From Thermotoga caldifontis AZM44c09 (GTDB lineage: Bacteria; Thermotogota; Thermotogae; Thermotogales; DSM-5069): a stretch of DNA of 64,000 nt. The notes beneath the pieces were generated by a model. That model did not search any database, was not told the DNA's origin, and worked only from the letters and a program-made list of their open reading frames with translations. The stretch is from NCBI RefSeq assembly GCF_000828655.1, contig NZ_AP014509.1, forward strand, positions 806,001-870,000, given 5' to 3'. The translations under genes and the position numbers were made by a program. Each line of letters begins with the position of its first letter. Within the stretch, counting starts at the first letter, position 1. Positions 46,112 through 56,267 of this stretch are shown one piece after another.

Positions 46112-47439
46112 GAATCCATTTTGTTGGAATCGGTGGTGTGGGGATGAGTTCTTTGGCCATCCACTGCCACCTTGTGGGTCATGACGTGTATGGTTCAGAT
46201 ATACACAGGAATGAACACATAGAAATCCTTCAGAAGCTGGGTGTGAAGGTCTTTTTGGGACACAGTCGTGAGAACTGGCTCGATCCCGACCTGCTGGTTC
46301 ACACTCCAGCTGTCAGTTCGAACAATCCAGAACTTTTGAGGGCACGTGAGGAAAAGGTCCGAATCATCACGCGCTTTGATCTACTGAAACAGCTCGTGGA
46401 GGGTTCCGTTCAGTTCGCGGTCACCGGCTCGGATGGGAAAACGACTACGACGGCCATGCTCGCACACGTTCTCAAGGCGCTCGGGAAGGACCCAACGGTG
46501 TTTCTTGGAGGCATCAACCCGTCGCTCGAATTCGGAAACTACAGGAAAGGGAATGGTCCGTACGTTTATGAACTCGATGAGAGTCAGCCGAGTTTTTCTT
46601 CTTTTCACCCGACACACCTCATCATCACCAACGCGAGGAAAGACCATCTGGAAAACTTTCACAGCGACGAATCGTATTATCTGTCGTGTTTCGAAGCCTT
46701 GGCACGCTCTGCCCAGAACGTTGTCACCTTTCAACATGACCAGCTGACCTCGCATCTGGGTCACCACACGTTCGGTCTCGATGAAGGAACCTGCACCCTG
46801 CTCGACAGAAGGGCTGAACGTTTTGAACAGGTTGCTCGAATCGAGCTGGATGGAAAGGTTTACACCATGAGGCTCAGGGTGCCTGGTCTTCACAACGTTC
46901 TGAATGCGATGGCGGTCGTGACCTTGCTCTGGGCCGCTGGCATCGATCCTTTGGATACGATCCAGGCTCTTTCAAGTTTCGTCGGTACGTACAGAAGGTT
47001 CACCGTTACGGCCATAGATGAATCGAGGAACATATACGTGGTGGACGATTATGCACACACTCCGGACGAAATCGCGTGGTTGATCAGGACGTCCCGTGAA
47101 GTGTTTGCCGGCTTGAGACAGGTGATGATATTCCAGCCACACCGATACACAAGGCTTGCCAGGGAGGACGGAAATTTCGCCAAGGCTTTGATGGAGGCCG
47201 ATGAGATATACGTTGCAGAGGTGTACAGTGCTTTTGAGCAAGCTCTGCCAAACGTTTCCGCACGGATGATCGTGGATGGCCTGAAAAATTACGGCAAAGA
47301 CGCGAAGTACTTCTCATCGATCGAGGAGTTGTTGAAACAAATAAAACCCGCACCGAACACGGTGTACCTCTTCGTCGGTGCGGGCGACATAATAGACTAT
47401 TCTCGAAAGTTCGTCAGGGAAATCGCTTCAACCCAGTGA
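46108..47439 (+). CDS. murC: UDP-N-acetylmuramate--L-alanine ligase
   Basis: MurC (443 residues) adds L-Ala to UDP-MurNAc, the first peptide step. It shows HFVGIGGVGMSSLA (N-terminal fold), the ATP loop VTGSDGKTTTTAML and VDDYAHTPDEI. ATG 46108 overlaps the murG stop and is 7 bases from GGAGG; ATG 46102, two codons earlier, is too close to the ribosome-binding site. Its end overlaps the convergent oppC by 12 bases. Confidence 0.96.
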   Translation: MRIHFVGIGGVGMSSLAIHCHLVGHDVYGSDIHRNEHIEILQKLGVKVFLGHSRENWLDPDLLVHTPAVSSNNPELLRAREEKVRIITRFDLLKQLVEGSVQFAVTGSDGKTTTTAMLAHVLKALGKDPTVFLGGINPSLEFGNYRKGNGPYVYELDESQPSFSSFHPTHLIITNARKDHLENFHSDESYYLSCFEALARSAQNVVTFQHDQLTSHLGHHTFGLDEGTCTLLDRRAERFEQVARIELDGKVYTMRLRVPGLHNVLNAMAVVTLLWAAGIDPLDTIQALSSFVGTYRRFTVTAIDESRNIYVVDDYAHTPDEIAWLIRTSREVFAGLRQVMIFQPHRYTRLAREDGNFAKALMEADEIYVAEVYSAFEQALPNVSARMIVDGLKNYGKDAKYFSSIEELLKQIKPAPNTVYLFVGAGDIIDYSRKFVREIASTQ

Positions 47440-48963
47440 TCTCGGATCCAGCGCGTCTCTGAGCGCGTCCCCAACGAAGTTGAACGCGAGGACCGTTATG
47501 AAGATGAACACACCCGGTATGAGCAGCCACGGGGCTTTCGTTATCACGTACACATCCTGCGCTTGTGCGAGCATTAACCCCCATGAGGCCTGTGGTTCTC
47601 TTATACCCAGTCCCAGGAAGCTCAGACCAGCTTCGCCAAGTATGTATCCAGGGATTCTCAGTGTTGCGTTGACGATCAGATAAGTCGTCGTGTTCGGTAG
47701 CACGTGTCTCGTGAGGACCTTCCAGTTCGACAAACCTATCGCCACGGCCGCTTCGACGAATTCCCTTTCTCTTATAGAGAGCACCAGACCTCTGATGACG
47801 CGTGACGTTCCAGCCCAGCCTATGAACGAGAGTATGAAAACGATGAGGATGTAGATCTGCGTGGAGGGCAGATCGAGCGGCAGCACGGCTCTGAGCATGA
47901 TCATCAGGTAGAAGCCCGGGATCGACATGATGATCTCGGCAAATCTCATGAAGGCTTCATCCACCCATCCGCCGTAATAACCGGATATGCCTCCAAAAAC
48001 GAGTGCGAAGGCGATCGTTATGGCAACACCTATCAGACCTATGGATAGAGAGATCCTCGAAGCGAAGACTATCCTCGAGAAAACGTCCCTTCCGAACAGA
48101 TCGGCTCCCATTATGTAAAGCTTCACAAATTGATTGTTGTCGTAGTTGTCCACGCCGAAGAGGTGCAGTCTGGAAGGCACCAACCAGAGGAACTTTCCCG
48201 TCCAGCTCTTTACGAACCATTTGACAGGATAAATCTTGTAATCGTAATCCAGCACCTTACCCTTCACCATTTCGAACTTTCCATCGCGCTTGACTATGAT
48301 ACTGTCGAGCTGTTCCGTTACCGCAACGGCTTCGATGTCGTACTCGCTTGTCAGGCCGAACCTGTCTTTGTAAGCCTTGAAGAACATTTCCTGAGCCACA
48401 GCGGAAGTTGTTTCGAAGCGAGACACACCTTTGTTCAGAACGTCCTCGTTGTATTTGAACAGGAAATAGTCAGTCGTTGCGGGGCTCTTCTTGACGTCGT
48501 ACCATTGACCGTTCACCTTGATGCTTTCTGTCCTGTTGACGGAGAATCTGAAGGATTCGACTCCGTCCTTCCCGAGTTCGTACGTGACAACCGTACCGTC
48601 TGCTTTCTGAACCACGAGCCTTCTTGGGAACAACATTTCTCTGTACGTTCTTTCATAAGTGATCTTGTCCACGTAGCTCATCGATGGAAGAACGTACGGC
48701 TTGACTCTCTGGCCCTTGTAAGTTCTGTAAATCTTCGTCGGGGGAGAGTAAGTGTGCCTCAAAGATTGCTCGATGGGATTGTAGGGAGACAGAAAATCTG
48801 CGAAGAGAGCCATGAGGTACAGGATTATCAGTACCACAAGGCCAGCGATACCAAGTCTATGCTTGAGGAACGCCCTCCAGATGAGCTGACCCCTGCTGAG
48901 GTACTTTTCTTCGAAATCAACCGTTTTGTTGTTGTTGTTCAACCTATTATTGTTCTGAGCCAC
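47428..48963 (-). CDS. oppC: Oligopeptide ABC transporter permease OppC with large insertion
   Basis: The C-terminal half is a normal OppC/DppC permease: GADLFGRDVFSRIVFASR (286-303), several helices, and the ATPase-contact EAA loop (EAAVAIGLSNWKVLTRHVLPN). The protein is 511 residues against ~300 usual. Between helix 1 (~38-58) and GADLFGRD lies a ~225-residue extracytoplasmic segment rich in beta-type sequence and charges. The N-terminus is asparagine-rich. GTG start. The last gene of the opp unit. Confidence 0.92.
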   Translation of the reverse strand: MAQNNNRLNNNNKTVDFEEKYLSRGQLIWRAFLKHRLGIAGLVVLIILYLMALFADFLSPYNPIEQSLRHTYSPPTKIYRTYKGQRVKPYVLPSMSYVDKITYERTYREMLFPRRLVVQKADGTVVTYELGKDGVESFRFSVNRTESIKVNGQWYDVKKSPATTDYFLFKYNEDVLNKGVSRFETTSAVAQEMFFKAYKDRFGLTSEYDIEAVAVTEQLDSIIVKRDGKFEMVKGKVLDYDYKIYPVKWFVKSWTGKFLWLVPSRLHLFGVDNYDNNQFVKLYIMGADLFGRDVFSRIVFASRISLSIGLIGVAITIAFALVFGGISGYYGGWVDEAFMRFAEIIMSIPGFYLMIMLRAVLPLDLPSTQIYILIVFILSFIGWAGTSRVIRGLVLSIREREFVEAAVAIGLSNWKVLTRHVLPNTTTYLIVNATLRIPGYILGEAGLSFLGLGIREPQASWGLMLAQAQDVYVITKAPWLLIPGVFIFITVLAFNFVGDALRDALDPRSLG

Positions 48964-48976
48964 CGTCGCTACCTCC

Positions 48977-49942
48977 TCAAGTCAGACGGACCCTGGGATC
49001 CACAAGCGCCAGGAGTATGTCAGCCACAAGGTTACCGATCACAAGAAGGACGGCGCTGATCAGTCCACTCGTTATGACGAGATAGAGGTCTTTCTGTATC
49101 AGAGCCTGATATATTAGCCTGCCCATACCCGGCCAGGCGAATATGTTCTCTATGAACAACGATCCTCCAAGGATACCGGAGATGCTGAAACCGAGGAACG
49201 TGATCATCGGATTGATCGCGTTTCTCATCGCGTGTTTGAATACCACTATCCTCTCAGGCATCCCTTTGGCGCGGGCGAAAGTCACGTAGTCTTCGTTCAA
49301 AACATCCAGCAGAGACCCTCGCATGTATCTCATCAAGCTCGCCATCGAACCGAGCGTCAGAGCAGTTGCAGGCAGAGTCATGTGCCAGAGGAGATCTTTG
49401 AACTTCTGCCATGCTGTCATGGTGTTGTGATCGATCGAGATCATCCCACCGATGGGGAACCACCCCGTACGGGCTGCAAGGTACAGCAAAAGGAGTCCCA
49501 GGAAGAAAGACGGAACCGCGATGAAGCTGAACGCGAACACGGTGAGTATCTTGTCCGTAAGCGAATACTTTTTCAAAGCGGAAAACGTTCCCAGCGCTAT
49601 TCCCAAAATCCATGAACCGGCGAGTGAAGTCAACGACAGTGAGAGTGTTGCCGCCACACGCTCCCAGATGAGCTTGGAAACCGGCCTTCTGTAATAGAAG
49701 GAATAACCAAAATTACCTCTGATCGCACCGGAAAGCCACTTGAAGTACCTCACCAGTGGATGCTGGTCCAGCCCCAGCTCTTTTTTCATCGCTTCGAGCG
49801 TTTCTTTCGACATGGATGGATCGAGCTTGTACTGATCGAGAAAGTCACCCGGAGCAGCCTCCATGATCATGAACACGAGAAAAGAGATGACGATCAGTTC
49901 GGGTATGGCTATGACCAATCTCCTCGCGATGTACTTCAGCAC
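48977..49942 (-). CDS. oppB: Oligopeptide ABC transporter permease OppB
   Basis: A 321-residue permease with about six helices. The N-terminal IARRLVIAIPELIVISFLVF, GLDQHPLVRYFKWLSGAIRGNFG-type segment and the EAA loop (ARAKGMPERIVVFKHAMRNAINP) are family features. GTG start after GAGGTGA. It follows a GC-rich hairpin located after oppA. Confidence 0.94.
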   Translation of the reverse strand: MLKYIARRLVIAIPELIVISFLVFMIMEAAPGDFLDQYKLDPSMSKETLEAMKKELGLDQHPLVRYFKWLSGAIRGNFGYSFYYRRPVSKLIWERVAATLSLSLTSLAGSWILGIALGTFSALKKYSLTDKILTVFAFSFIAVPSFFLGLLLLYLAARTGWFPIGGMISIDHNTMTAWQKFKDLLWHMTLPATALTLGSMASLMRYMRGSLLDVLNEDYVTFARAKGMPERIVVFKHAMRNAINPMITFLGFSISGILGGSLFIENIFAWPGMGRLIYQALIQKDLYLVITSGLISAVLLVIGNLVADILLALVDPRVRLT

Positions 49943-49964
49943 AGAGTATCACCTCATCGGGAAA

Positions 49965-49982
49965 GGGGGGCAGGCGCCCCCC
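49965..49982 (-). promoter_or_regulatory. GC-only hairpin between oppA and oppB
   Basis: A 7-bp all-GC stem (49965-49971 with 49976-49982) and a 4-base loop lie 5 bases after the oppA stop. In the transcribed sense it is followed by TTTCCC, too short for full termination. It likely protects the abundant oppA message and reduces oppB-oppC expression. Confidence 0.6.
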
Positions 49983-49987
49983 AGAGT

Positions 49988-51751
49988 TCACTTCTTCCAG
50001 TAGATCCAAGGCAGCGTCCAGAGCATTCCACCGAAAGCGGTCGGTTCGATGATGTTCAGGTCAGCCTTGTGTGCGTACAGGTACAGCTGCTGCACGGTGT
50101 AGATGAGAGGCAGATGCTCGGAGACGAGTTCCTGGAATCTCGAGAACATCTCGTAGACTTTCTTCTGATCGAGTACTTTGACGTTTTCGGCGAATATTCT
50201 GTCGATTTCGAGTTCCCAATCGGGTGCTTCGTAGATCTCAGGCTTGATCTGTTTTCCTGGTGCTGCGTCCGGATGGAAGTTCCAGAAGTGGAGTGTTCCT
50301 TTCTGAGCCCAAACGTTCCTTCCACCCTGTGGTTCGTCCGAACCGGTCAACCCTATCACGACCGCTTCCCAGTCGGTGGTGTTGAGCATCTTGTTCACGA
50401 GCAGGTTGAAGTCCAGCGGGACGAACGTGACCTTGATGCCCAGCTTTGCGAGCTCATCTCTGATGATGTTGCACATACCTTCGCGGACCGTGTTACCGGC
50501 GTTGGTGGACAGAATGAACTCAACCTTGTTGCCCTGTGCGTCTATCAAGTTGCCGTCTTTGTCCCAGCTGAATCCTCCGAGTTGCAGCATCATGCGTGCG
50601 TAATCCAGATCGTACGGATATTTTCTCAAAGCATCGTCGTTGTAGAACGGTGAGAGCACAGAGACAGGACCCCACTGTGCAACTCCAAGGCCTGCAAGGA
50701 GCGTGTCGATCATCGCTTCTTTGTCCATTGCGTACGCTACAGCCTTTCTGAAGTATTCGTTCCTGAACCATGACCTCTTCACAGGATCGTCGTGGTTCCA
50801 GTTGAACGTGATGAACGTGGTTCCATAGGTGGGGCCACCCGTTCCAACGACCCAGTTCTTCTTTTTGGCTTTGGCTTTGATCTCTGGATAGAACTGTGCG
50901 GTCACGCCGTAGATGTCGATCTCGCCGTTTTCGAACGCGAGCTTGATCGCGTTGAGATCTGGCAGAATCTTGAAGACGAACTCGTCGAGGTAAGGCAGCT
51001 GGTTGCCTTTCGCGTCTTTCTTCCAGTAGTATGGGTTCCTCACAGCCCTGATGTACTGGTCCGGTACGTACTCTACCGGTATGAACGGTCCAAGACCAAC
51101 CAGCTCTTTGTTGTTGATGGCTTCCACGGTCCATTTTTCGCGGAACGTGCCATCCTTGACCCACTGCTCGGCGATGTGTTTCGGCCAGATGTAGAGTCCG
51201 CCTATGTACCTGACGGCCAGGCGGAACGGCTCTTCGTAGATCACTCTGACGGTGTAATCGTCGATCTTTTCAGCCCTCGGGAGCCTTCCTTGCGAATCCT
51301 TGATGACGTCCTGAGTGCTGCTGGGAATGTTAGGATTGCAGTAAACGTCGTTCACTGTGAACACGAAATCGTCGGCAGTGAATGGATGTCCATCCGACCA
51401 CCTGATGCCTTCCCTCAGCCAGAAGGTGACGATCATCTTGCCTTCGTCTGTGAGCTCAACTTCGCAGCGCTTGGCGATGGCCGGATGAAGCCTTGCGTAG
51501 TTGTCGAGTTCCACCAGTGTTCCACCGTATCCCATGAACAGTGCGATGACATCGGTCGAGCTGGTTTCTTTCGCAACGGTGTAGTTCATCGTTCTTGGAC
51601 CACTCAGTGTCGCAACTACGATCCTACCTCCATACTTTCCGGCGGCGTCTGAACCAAGGTACGGTGTTTTTTCATCGAACCAGACGTACTTCTCTGCTGC
51701 GAAGATCGCCACGGCTGCAAGCAGTACCGCAACAAGTAAGAACCTCTTCAC
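49988..51751 (-). CDS. oppA: Oligopeptide-binding protein (SBP_bac_5 family)
   Basis: A 587-residue extracytoplasmic binding protein with a signal peptide (KRFLLVAVLLAAVAIFAAEK). Family segments include LREGIRWSDGHPFTADDFVFTV and YFRKAVAYAMDKEAMID. No lipobox cysteine is seen, so it is probably secreted free under the outer sheath. GTG start. In Thermotogota, proteins of this family often bind oligosaccharides as well as peptides, so the substrate stays open. Confidence 0.9.
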   Translation of the reverse strand: MKRFLLVAVLLAAVAIFAAEKYVWFDEKTPYLGSDAAGKYGGRIVVATLSGPRTMNYTVAKETSSTDVIALFMGYGGTLVELDNYARLHPAIAKRCEVELTDEGKMIVTFWLREGIRWSDGHPFTADDFVFTVNDVYCNPNIPSSTQDVIKDSQGRLPRAEKIDDYTVRVIYEEPFRLAVRYIGGLYIWPKHIAEQWVKDGTFREKWTVEAINNKELVGLGPFIPVEYVPDQYIRAVRNPYYWKKDAKGNQLPYLDEFVFKILPDLNAIKLAFENGEIDIYGVTAQFYPEIKAKAKKKNWVVGTGGPTYGTTFITFNWNHDDPVKRSWFRNEYFRKAVAYAMDKEAMIDTLLAGLGVAQWGPVSVLSPFYNDDALRKYPYDLDYARMMLQLGGFSWDKDGNLIDAQGNKVEFILSTNAGNTVREGMCNIIRDELAKLGIKVTFVPLDFNLLVNKMLNTTDWEAVVIGLTGSDEPQGGRNVWAQKGTLHFWNFHPDAAPGKQIKPEIYEAPDWELEIDRIFAENVKVLDQKKVYEMFSRFQELVSEHLPLIYTVQQLYLYAHKADLNIIEPTAFGGMLWTLPWIYWKK

Positions 51752-51763
51752 ACTTACACCCCC

Positions 51764-52750
51764 TCACTTCACCAGGTGGCATGCCACCCAGTGGTTATTT
51801 GAGACCTGTATCAGTTGAGGATATTCTTTTTCACAGATTTCGACCTTGAAAGGACACCTCGGGTTGAAGAAGCAACCGCTCGGTCTGTTTATGGGACTCG
51901 GTACACCCCCGGTCAGGATGATCCTCTTTCTGGCCCTCTCAACTTTTGGATCGGGTACCGGCGTGGCTGAGAGCAGTGCTTTACTGTAAGGATGGAGGGG
52001 CTGTGAGAATATCTCTTCCGAATCACCCATCTCCACTATCCTGCCAAGATACATTATAGCAACTCTATGACTTATGAACCTCACCAGGCCAAGGTTGTGT
52101 GATATGAACAAATAGCTGAAATGGAATCTCTCCTGAAAATCCAGGAACATGTTTATGATCTGAGCCTGCACGGAAACATCGAGAGAAGAGGTGGGTTCAT
52201 CCAACACGAGGAATTCTGGTTGTATCGCTATGGCACGCGCTATGGCTATTCTTTGGCGCTGTCCGCCGCTGAACTGGTGCGGATATCTGTCCAGATGGAA
52301 CGTTTTCAAGCCGACCATTTCCATCAATTCTTTCGCTTTCTCGTAAGCTTCCTGCTTCGTCTTCACGACTCCATGGAAGAGCATCGGTTCGGTGACGATC
52401 TGACCAACTGTCATTCTGGGATTCAGTGAGCTCATGGGATCTTGAAAGACGATCTGCATTCTCCTTCTGAAGGGCAGCAGTTCTCTGTAGCTGAGTTTCG
52501 AGATGTCTGTTCCGTCGAAGAAGATCTGTCCTTCGGTCGGATCGATCAGTCTCAGTATGGTGCGGCCCACCGTGGTCTTACCGCATCCAGATTCACCCAC
52601 CAGGGCAAAGGTTTCGCCTTTTTTGATTTCAAAATCTACACTGTCCACCGCTTTGACATGAGCCACCGTTCTTTTTATGAAGAAGCCCTGTTTTATCGGG
52701 AAATACTTCTTCAACCCGACGACTTTAATGAGTACGCTGTTCTCAGCCAC
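51764..52750 (-). CDS. oppF: Oligopeptide ABC transporter ATPase OppF
   Basis: ABC ATPase (about 328 residues) with Walker [10 protein letters not shown], the signature [14 protein letters not shown], Walker [15 protein letters not shown], the H-loop SHNLG, and the Opp-type C-terminal cysteine-bearing motif [18 protein letters not shown], which may bind an iron-sulfur cluster. GTG 52750 is 9 bases from GAGGG; GTG codons at 52759 and 52762 are alternatives. It is coupled to oppD. Confidence 0.94.
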   Translation of the reverse strand: MAENSVLIKVVGLKKYFPIKQGFFIKRTVAHVKAVDSVDFEIKKGETFALVGESGCGKTTVGRTILRLIDPTEGQIFFDGTDISKLSYRELLPFRRRMQIVFQDPMSSLNPRMTVGQIVTEPMLFHGVVKTKQEAYEKAKELMEMVGLKTFHLDRYPHQFSGGQRQRIAIARAIAIQPEFLVLDEPTSSLDVSVQAQIINMFLDFQERFHFSYLFISHNLGLVRFISHRVAIMYLGRIVEMGDSEEIFSQPLHPYSKALLSATPVPDPKVERARKRIILTGGVPSPINRPSGCFFNPRCPFKVEICEKEYPQLIQVSNNHWVACHLVK

Positions 52751-52751
52751 G

Positions 52752-53726
52752 TCACACACCACCCTCGACAGGATTGAAGCATCTCACGCGATGACCGGGT
52801 GACACTTCGATCATGTCTGGGATCCGCTTGGAACATTCGTCGATCGATCTCGGACAGCGTGGCAGGAAAGGACAGACTTTGGGTATATCTATCATGCGCG
52901 GTGGTTGACCGGGTATCGGTTCGAGCCTTTCGATCTTCTTATCGACCCTTGGGATGCTTCTCAGCAACATGTTCGTGTAAGGATGTACCGGATTGTAGAA
53001 GATGTCCTCGGCAGACCCTTCTTCCATCTGTTTTCCACCGTACATGACGATGATGCGGTGCGCCATCGAAGCGATCACGCCGAGGTCGTGTGTGATGAAG
53101 ATCATGGCCATTTTTAGAGTCTCCTGCAGCTGTCTCATGAGCTCGAGTATCTGGGCCTGTATGGTGACGTCGAGAGCGGTGGTTGGTTCGTCCGCTATGA
53201 GTATGCTCGGATTGCAACTGAGTGCTATGGCGATGACGACGCGCTGCCTCATTCCACCGCTGAACTCGAACGGATAAGCCTTCATTCTCTTTTCGGGTTC
53301 TGGTATCTGAACGAGTCTGAGCATTTCGACGGCTCTTTTGTAAGCTTCTTCCCTGGAGACCTTTTGATGCTGCATGATCGTTTCCATCAGCTGATCGCCG
53401 ATGGTGAACAGAGGGTTCAAAGAGGTCATGGGATCCTGGAAAACCATGCTGATTTCTTTACCGCGTATGTTGTACATCTCTTTCTCGTCGAGCTTGAGTA
53501 TGTCCTGCCCTTTGTAAATGACCTGCCCGCTCACTATCTTTCCCGGGGGTTTTATCAGACGCATGATCGATTTGACCGTGACGCTCTTACCAGAACCAGT
53601 TTCACCGACTATGCCGAGCACTTCTTGGGGTCTGAGCTCGAAGCTGACGTCGTCAACTGCGGCAACGATGCCTTCCTCCATGTAGAAGTATGTCGACAGA
53701 TTTTTGACGGTCAGAATGCTGTCCAC
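52752..53726 (-). CDS. oppD: Oligopeptide ABC transporter ATPase OppD
   Basis: ABC ATPase (324 residues) with Walker A GETGSGKSVT, the signature FSGGMRQRVVIAIAL, Walker B ILIADEPTTALDVT and the C-terminal VCPFLPRCPRSIDECSKR motif of peptide transporters. GTG start, directly adjoining the stop of the anchored protein gene upstream. The ATPases precede oppA, which is not the usual A-B-C-D-F order. Confidence 0.94.
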   Translation of the reverse strand: MDSILTVKNLSTYFYMEEGIVAAVDDVSFELRPQEVLGIVGETGSGKSVTVKSIMRLIKPPGKIVSGQVIYKGQDILKLDEKEMYNIRGKEISMVFQDPMTSLNPLFTIGDQLMETIMQHQKVSREEAYKRAVEMLRLVQIPEPEKRMKAYPFEFSGGMRQRVVIAIALSCNPSILIADEPTTALDVTIQAQILELMRQLQETLKMAMIFITHDLGVIASMAHRIIVMYGGKQMEEGSAEDIFYNPVHPYTNMLLRSIPRVDKKIERLEPIPGQPPRMIDIPKVCPFLPRCPRSIDECSKRIPDMIEVSPGHRVRCFNPVEGGV

Positions 53727-54281
53727 TCAGCTCCCTCCCGTTTTTTCGAAGAAAACCTGTTCAGCCCTGGGATCGTAAGTGAATATCTTTTGTCCATCGA
53801 AAGTTGCTTCAATCGGTGCGAGTAAAAAGCCGTTTTCAAAATAATCGTTACGCTGACTCAAAATAGATTCTATCATACCAGCCAGCGCATCATCGCCTGC
53901 GACCCTCAGTTCAATCTTATGAGTTGAGTCCTGAAAGGCAACTTCGTACGATTTGCTCAGAAATCCTGCAGATGAAGACTTTATGCTCGCCCCAGGAAAG
54001 TGAAGCAGGATCAACTCTTCGATCCTCTTGTTGATTCTCTCTTCCCATTCGAGGTGATAGACCATACCTTTGTAAACGACTTGATTCATTCTAACGACCA
54101 GATCCGCTTCCCGTGGCTCGGAGAATTCGTACGCTACGCGTCGTTCTTCAAGAATTTTGACCACCACGCTTTTCAAAGGTTCTTCACAGAACAGCTTCAA
54201 CCTTTGCGTAGAGGTACGAAAGATCACGAGTGCTATGGTAAGAAAGGTCAAAATGACGATTAGAAAGACCTTACCTCTCAC
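53727..54281 (-). CDS. Unrecognised membrane-anchored protein between receptor and opp genes
   Basis: A 184-residue protein with one N-terminal membrane helix (KVFLIVILTFLTIALVIF) and a soluble remainder likely outside the membrane. I recognise no domain. It ends directly at the oppD start and follows the chemoreceptor by 6 bases, so it is co-transcribed with both. A link to peptide sensing or uptake is inference from position only. Confidence 0.75.
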   Translation of the reverse strand: MRGKVFLIVILTFLTIALVIFRTSTQRLKLFCEEPLKSVVVKILEERRVAYEFSEPREADLVVRMNQVVYKGMVYHLEWEERINKRIEELILLHFPGASIKSSSAGFLSKSYEVAFQDSTHKIELRVAGDDALAGMIESILSQRNDYFENGFLLAPIEATFDGQKIFTYDPRAEQVFFEKTGGS

Positions 54282-54287
54282 CGTCGC

Positions 54288-56255
54288 TCATACCCTGTAC
54301 CTCGAGAAGACCTGCCTCAGCTCTTCAAAGACGCTCGTGAGTTCCTGCAAGCTGTTCGACAGGTTTTGAACACGTTCAGACTGTTCCGCAACTCCCTTCG
54401 AGAGTTTATCGATATCACTCGAAACTCTGTCAATTTCTTTCACAATCCTCTCGATCGCAGCGTTGATTTCTTCAACCGCCGCGTTCTGTTCCTGACTCAC
54501 CGCGGCAAGCTCACTCGACATCGTGGCAACTCTTTCTATGTCTTCAACCATACCCGCGATGGTCCTCAAACTTTCACCGATCAGGGCGCTGCTCTCGCTC
54601 GTTCTCTTAACGATCTCCTCTTCCTGCTCGAGCATCGTCTGCACCTGTGATCTGATGCTCACTAAAAAGTCTTCTATCTGCTTTGTAGAGGTCCTGCTCT
54701 GTTCGGCGAGCTTCCTCACTTCTTCAGCGACCACCGCGAAACCTCTACCTGCTTCTCCAGCCCTCGCGGCCTCGATGGCTGCGTTGAGCGCCAGAAGGTT
54801 CGTCTGTTCTGCGATAGAGTAAATTGTACCTATCACTTCTTCGATCTTTCCAGTGAAACTGGCAAGTTCCTGTATGGACCGCCTCACGGAGTGTTGCTGC
54901 TGAACCATGGATTCCACAGATTCGATCAGCTTGTTCACAACTTGTTCAACGGCTTTCGATGATTTTCTGAGTTTTTCGAAACTTTCAGACAGTACAAGTG
55001 CGTTCTTGGACGTCTGCTCGCTCCCCGAGGCGATCTCCCTCGCACCCATGTCCACTTGATGAACCAGTTGATTGACGTTGCTGACGATCCTGCTCACTTC
55101 TTCCGAAATCGCTCTTGCCTCTTCAGACGCGGTTCTCGCTGCAGATGAATCTTTTTCTATTTGTTCACTCAGCAGGTTCATTCTTTCCTCTATCTTTTTG
55201 GTGTTCATTATACTGTCTTTCAAGCTCTTCGTCAAGATCGAAAAGGCGTTCGAAAGCTGAGTGATTTCAGCTCCAGCACGCTTGAGCTGTACAGACTGGG
55301 AGAGATCACCCTCAGCGACTCTTTGAGCCACGTTTGAAAGGTTCACGATCGGCTGGGTGATAGATCTGGCGAAAAAGATGGCCACGATGACCGCGACTAT
55401 GGAAACGATGGCCGCCACGCTCGCGTTCATCACGATCGTGTTCTGAAAGACGGCTTCAATCTCTTTCCTTGGAATCGTCAAGCAGAGCGACCAGCCAACG
55501 CTGGGAACGTTCGTGATCGCGGCGAGCTTTCTCTCAGACTGGAAGGTGTAATTCACGGTTGTTGTTTCTCTGTTCGCGATCTTTTCCTCGATGATCCTCA
55601 GATTCTCGTCCACCTCTCTCAATTTCTTCCCCAGTAGATCCGCGTTCGGGTGTGACAGGACGACAGATTCTCCGTCCACCATGAACGCGTAGCCCTCTTT
55701 GCCGTGCTTTATGTTGAGAACGATCTCGTCCAATTCCTTCTGTGGCATGAAGGCAGCGTAGACACCGACGATCTCCTGCGAGTAACTGATCACCGGCACG
55801 GAAAAGACGTAGCCCCTCTGGCCCCTGAAAGTCACACTTTGTAAGTAAAGGTTCCCTTTCATCGTTTCTTCGAAAAACTTTTGCTTCGATAAATCCAAAT
55901 CAGGTTGAACGTCCAGCGTGAACGTTTTTCCATCCGCGCTGATGAGTATTTGCCCTGTGAAACCAAGTTTCTGAAGGTTCTCAGTGTAGGAACGCAGACT
56001 CATGTCTATCATGTTCGTGTCGAAGAACAAAAAGAGATTTTCCAGATTCGGGGCTATACCTTGAAGCGTGATGAACCTTTCTTTGAACCAGTTGTCCAGT
56101 CTGATCGCTTCCTTTTCCACCTTTTGAAGCATCTCTCCTTCAGCGTAACCGAGGAGCTTTTCTCTGATCATGAGCAGGTTCGTCACCGTAACCGTCAGAA
56201 CGCCCGCGATCAGAAACACCACCACGAGCAGAACTATGCTGAGTTTCAGCGACAT
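54288..56255 (-). CDS. Methyl-accepting chemotaxis protein with dCache sensor
   Basis: A 655-residue receptor: helix 1 at ~7-28, an extracytoplasmic Cache-type domain (~30-270; the [15 protein letters not shown] and [15 protein letters not shown] segments), helix 2 at ~275-296, HAMP (~297-350) and a signalling domain whose tip reads [20 protein letters not shown] followed by [15 protein letters not shown]. Cache domains often bind amino acids or small acids. It heads the run leading to the opp genes. Confidence 0.94.
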   Translation of the reverse strand: MSLKLSIVLLVVVFLIAGVLTVTVTNLLMIREKLLGYAEGEMLQKVEKEAIRLDNWFKERFITLQGIAPNLENLFLFFDTNMIDMSLRSYTENLQKLGFTGQILISADGKTFTLDVQPDLDLSKQKFFEETMKGNLYLQSVTFRGQRGYVFSVPVISYSQEIVGVYAAFMPQKELDEIVLNIKHGKEGYAFMVDGESVVLSHPNADLLGKKLREVDENLRIIEEKIANRETTTVNYTFQSERKLAAITNVPSVGWSLCLTIPRKEIEAVFQNTIVMNASVAAIVSIVAVIVAIFFARSITQPIVNLSNVAQRVAEGDLSQSVQLKRAGAEITQLSNAFSILTKSLKDSIMNTKKIEERMNLLSEQIEKDSSAARTASEEARAISEEVSRIVSNVNQLVHQVDMGAREIASGSEQTSKNALVLSESFEKLRKSSKAVEQVVNKLIESVESMVQQQHSVRRSIQELASFTGKIEEVIGTIYSIAEQTNLLALNAAIEAARAGEAGRGFAVVAEEVRKLAEQSRTSTKQIEDFLVSIRSQVQTMLEQEEEIVKRTSESSALIGESLRTIAGMVEDIERVATMSSELAAVSQEQNAAVEEINAAIERIVKEIDRVSSDIDKLSKGVAEQSERVQNLSNSLQELTSVFEELRQVFSRYRV

Positions 56256-56267
56256 ACCTTCACCTCC

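Noticed and set aside
47445-47470. Direct repeat AGCGCGTC twice near the oppC 3' end as a mobile-element trace
   Set aside because: It encodes the repeated DAL in the conserved permease C-terminus (GDALRDALDPR) and needs no other explanation.
48130-49059. A 309-codon open frame antisense to oppC
   Set aside because: I considered that the OppC insertion might be an artefact of a nested gene, but the oppC frame is continuous through conserved permease motifs and the antisense product looks random.
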